A stretch of 40,990 bases of DNA. Origin: Planctomycetota bacterium (lineage in GTDB: Bacteria; Planctomycetota; PLA2; JAEUHO01). The position numbers and the translations under genes are program-made. Location: assembly GCA_030065025.1 (NCBI GenBank), contig JASJDY010000083.1, positions 1 through 40,990 on the forward strand, read 5' to 3'. Shown one piece after another: positions 40,163-40,990 of the stretch. The notes beneath the pieces were generated by a model. That model was given only the letters and a program-made list of their open reading frames with translations, made no database searches and was not told the origin of the DNA. Numbering within the stretch: the first letter of the stretch is position 1; every line of letters starts with the position of its first letter.

Positions 40163-40990
40163 TCAGGCAGGTTCGACGCGCACGGCAGCGTACTTGAACG
40201 ACGGGATCTTGCCGAACGGGTCGAGCTCGTCGGTGGTGAGCAGGTTGGCCGCCGCCTCCCGGAAGCTGAACGGGAGGAAGACGCTGCCCTTCGACGTGCG
40301 CGTCGAGGCGCGCGCCTTCACGCGGAGGCTGTTGCGCCGCGTGGTCAGCTGCACGAAGCCTCCATCTTCGACACCGAGCGCCTGGAGGTCGTCCGGATGG
40401 ATCTCGCAGGCGGCTTCAGGCCGGATCGCGTCGAGCGCCTTGGCCCGGCGCGTCATCGAGCCGGTGTGCCAGTGCTGCAGCGAGCGGCCCGTGTTCAGGA
40501 CGAACGGATACTCGGCGCTCGGCAGCTCGGCCGGCGGGATGGTCTCCGCCGGCGAGAACTTCCCGCGGCCCGAGGGCGTGGGGTAGCCGTCGCCGAAGAG
40601 GACGACCTCGCCGTCCGACGTCTCGGGGTCTTCGCACGGCCACAGCTTGCCGGGGCCGCCGAGGTGGTCGTACGTGAGGCCCTTGTAGCTGTCGTTCAGC
40701 GCGAGGTGCTCGTTCCACACCTCCTCGACGCTGTCGTACTTCTGCGGGTAGCCCATGCGCGTCATGACGTCGCACAGGATCTCCCAATCGAGGCGCGCCT
40801 CGCCCGGCGGCTCGAGCGCCTTCACGCCGAGCTGCACGCGGCGGTCGGTGTTCGTGTACGTGCCTGTCTTCTCGAAGTAGCTCGTCGCAGGCAGCACGAC
40901 ATCCGCGGCCTCGGCTGTCTCCGTGAGGAAGATGTCCTGCACGACGAGGAAGTCGAGACTGCAGAACGCTTCGCGGGCGTGGGCGACGTT
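40163..40990 (-). CDS. Molybdopterin oxidoreductase, formate-dehydrogenase alpha-like, C-terminal part
   Basis: The frame is open to the window edge, so only the last 275 residues are seen. ETAEAADVVLPATSYFEKTG is the end of the molybdopterin domain. NTGRSLQHWHTGSMTRRAK starts the dinucleotide-binding C-terminal domain, and this pattern is typical of FdhF/FdhA-type formate dehydrogenases. The active-site Cys or Sec and the iron-sulfur motifs lie outside the window. Formate oxidation is the likely reaction. The tungstate transporter genes follow at once on the same strand, so the metal may be tungsten instead of molybdenum. Confidence 0.88.
   Translation of the reverse strand, partial: NVAHAREAFCSLDFLVVQDIFLTETAEAADVVLPATSYFEKTGTYTNTDRRVQLGVKALEPPGEARLDWEILCDVMTRMGYPQKYDSVEEVWNEHLALNDSYKGLTYDHLGGPGKLWPCEDPETSDGEVVLFGDGYPTPSGRGKFSPAETIPPAELPSAEYPFVLNTGRSLQHWHTGSMTRRAKALDAIRPEAACEIHPDDLQALGVEDGGFVQLTTRRNSLRVKARASTRTSKGSVFLPFSFREAAANLLTTDELDPFGKIPSFKYAAVRVEPA

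Noticed and set aside
1-40990. tRNA, rRNA, riboswitch, phage, toxin-antitoxin or defence genes
   Set aside because: I looked for typical motifs and found none that I can support. Small structured RNAs without strong sequence marks could still be missed by eye.

Overview
This window is about 41 kb of GC-rich, densely packed bacterial chromosome. It carries no tRNA, rRNA, phage, insertion sequence or CRISPR array that I can see. The gene content fits a member of the Planctomycetota or a similar bacterium with a gene-rich envelope. The signs are long carboxypeptidase-regulatory-like repeat proteins, DUF1080-like (3-keto-disaccharide hydrolase) domain proteins with TPR-like regions, DUF1573, a terpene-cyclase-like repeat protein, many small lipoproteins, and a ResB/CcsA cytochrome c assembly system. 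The phylum is an inference from these families and not a proven placement.

Layout. 1-1653 is the C-terminal part of a DPP-IV-type S9 peptidase, convergent with rpsD (1783-2388). 2648-7672 is a forward run: a His/Gly-repeat lipoprotein with two copies of one domain, ResB, CcsA and a half-size TSUP permease. 7823-9723 is reverse: an SDR-type threonine dehydrogenase, an anti-sigma factor and its ECF sigma factor. 9844-14806 is also reverse: a LysR regulator with a clear LysR-box palindrome, a 960-residue repeat protein, a DUF1573 lipoprotein and a small lipoprotein. 14888-16973 holds a FabL-type enoyl-ACP reductase and a REC-PAS-GGDEF protein with a degenerate receiver. 16992-19101 (reverse) has a PASTA/FnIII exported protein and a SprT-like protein. 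19175-22726 (forward) has three lipoproteins, two STAS proteins and folB-folK. 22890-28894 holds a small unknown protein, a TolB-like propeller, a second repeat protein and two TPR-DUF1080 proteins. 28988-36329 (forward) has a YcjF-like membrane protein, a 1289-residue repeat protein, an Hpt protein, a response regulator and hemH. 36339-38039 has a terpene-cyclase-like protein and a 40-residue Cys-rich lipoprotein with a textbook terminator. 38041-40990 (reverse) is the end of a formate-dehydrogenase-like molybdopterin enzyme followed by a tungstate ABC transporter, tupA-tupB-tupC.

How the parts work together. ResB, CcsA and the ferrochelatase HemH provide heme and its attachment to cytochromes. 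The oxidoreductase and the Tup transporter look like one operon that supplies its own metal. Sigma and anti-sigma, the two STAS proteins, the Hpt protein, the response regulator and the diguanylate cyclase form a scattered signalling layer. The three long repeat proteins and the many lipoproteins belong to the envelope.

The most notable non-coding observations are: (i) a dispersed, partly palindromic repeat family with three copies at gene ends; (ii) a recurrent TANNNT-like box 6-9 nt before the start codon of at least seven genes that lack a Shine-Dalgarno sequence, suggesting leaderless transcripts; (iii) a LysR box just upstream of a -10-like element; and (iv) a tiny Cys-rich lipoprotein gene with a structured upstream region and a strong terminator. 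No single obvious new defence or mobile system was found.
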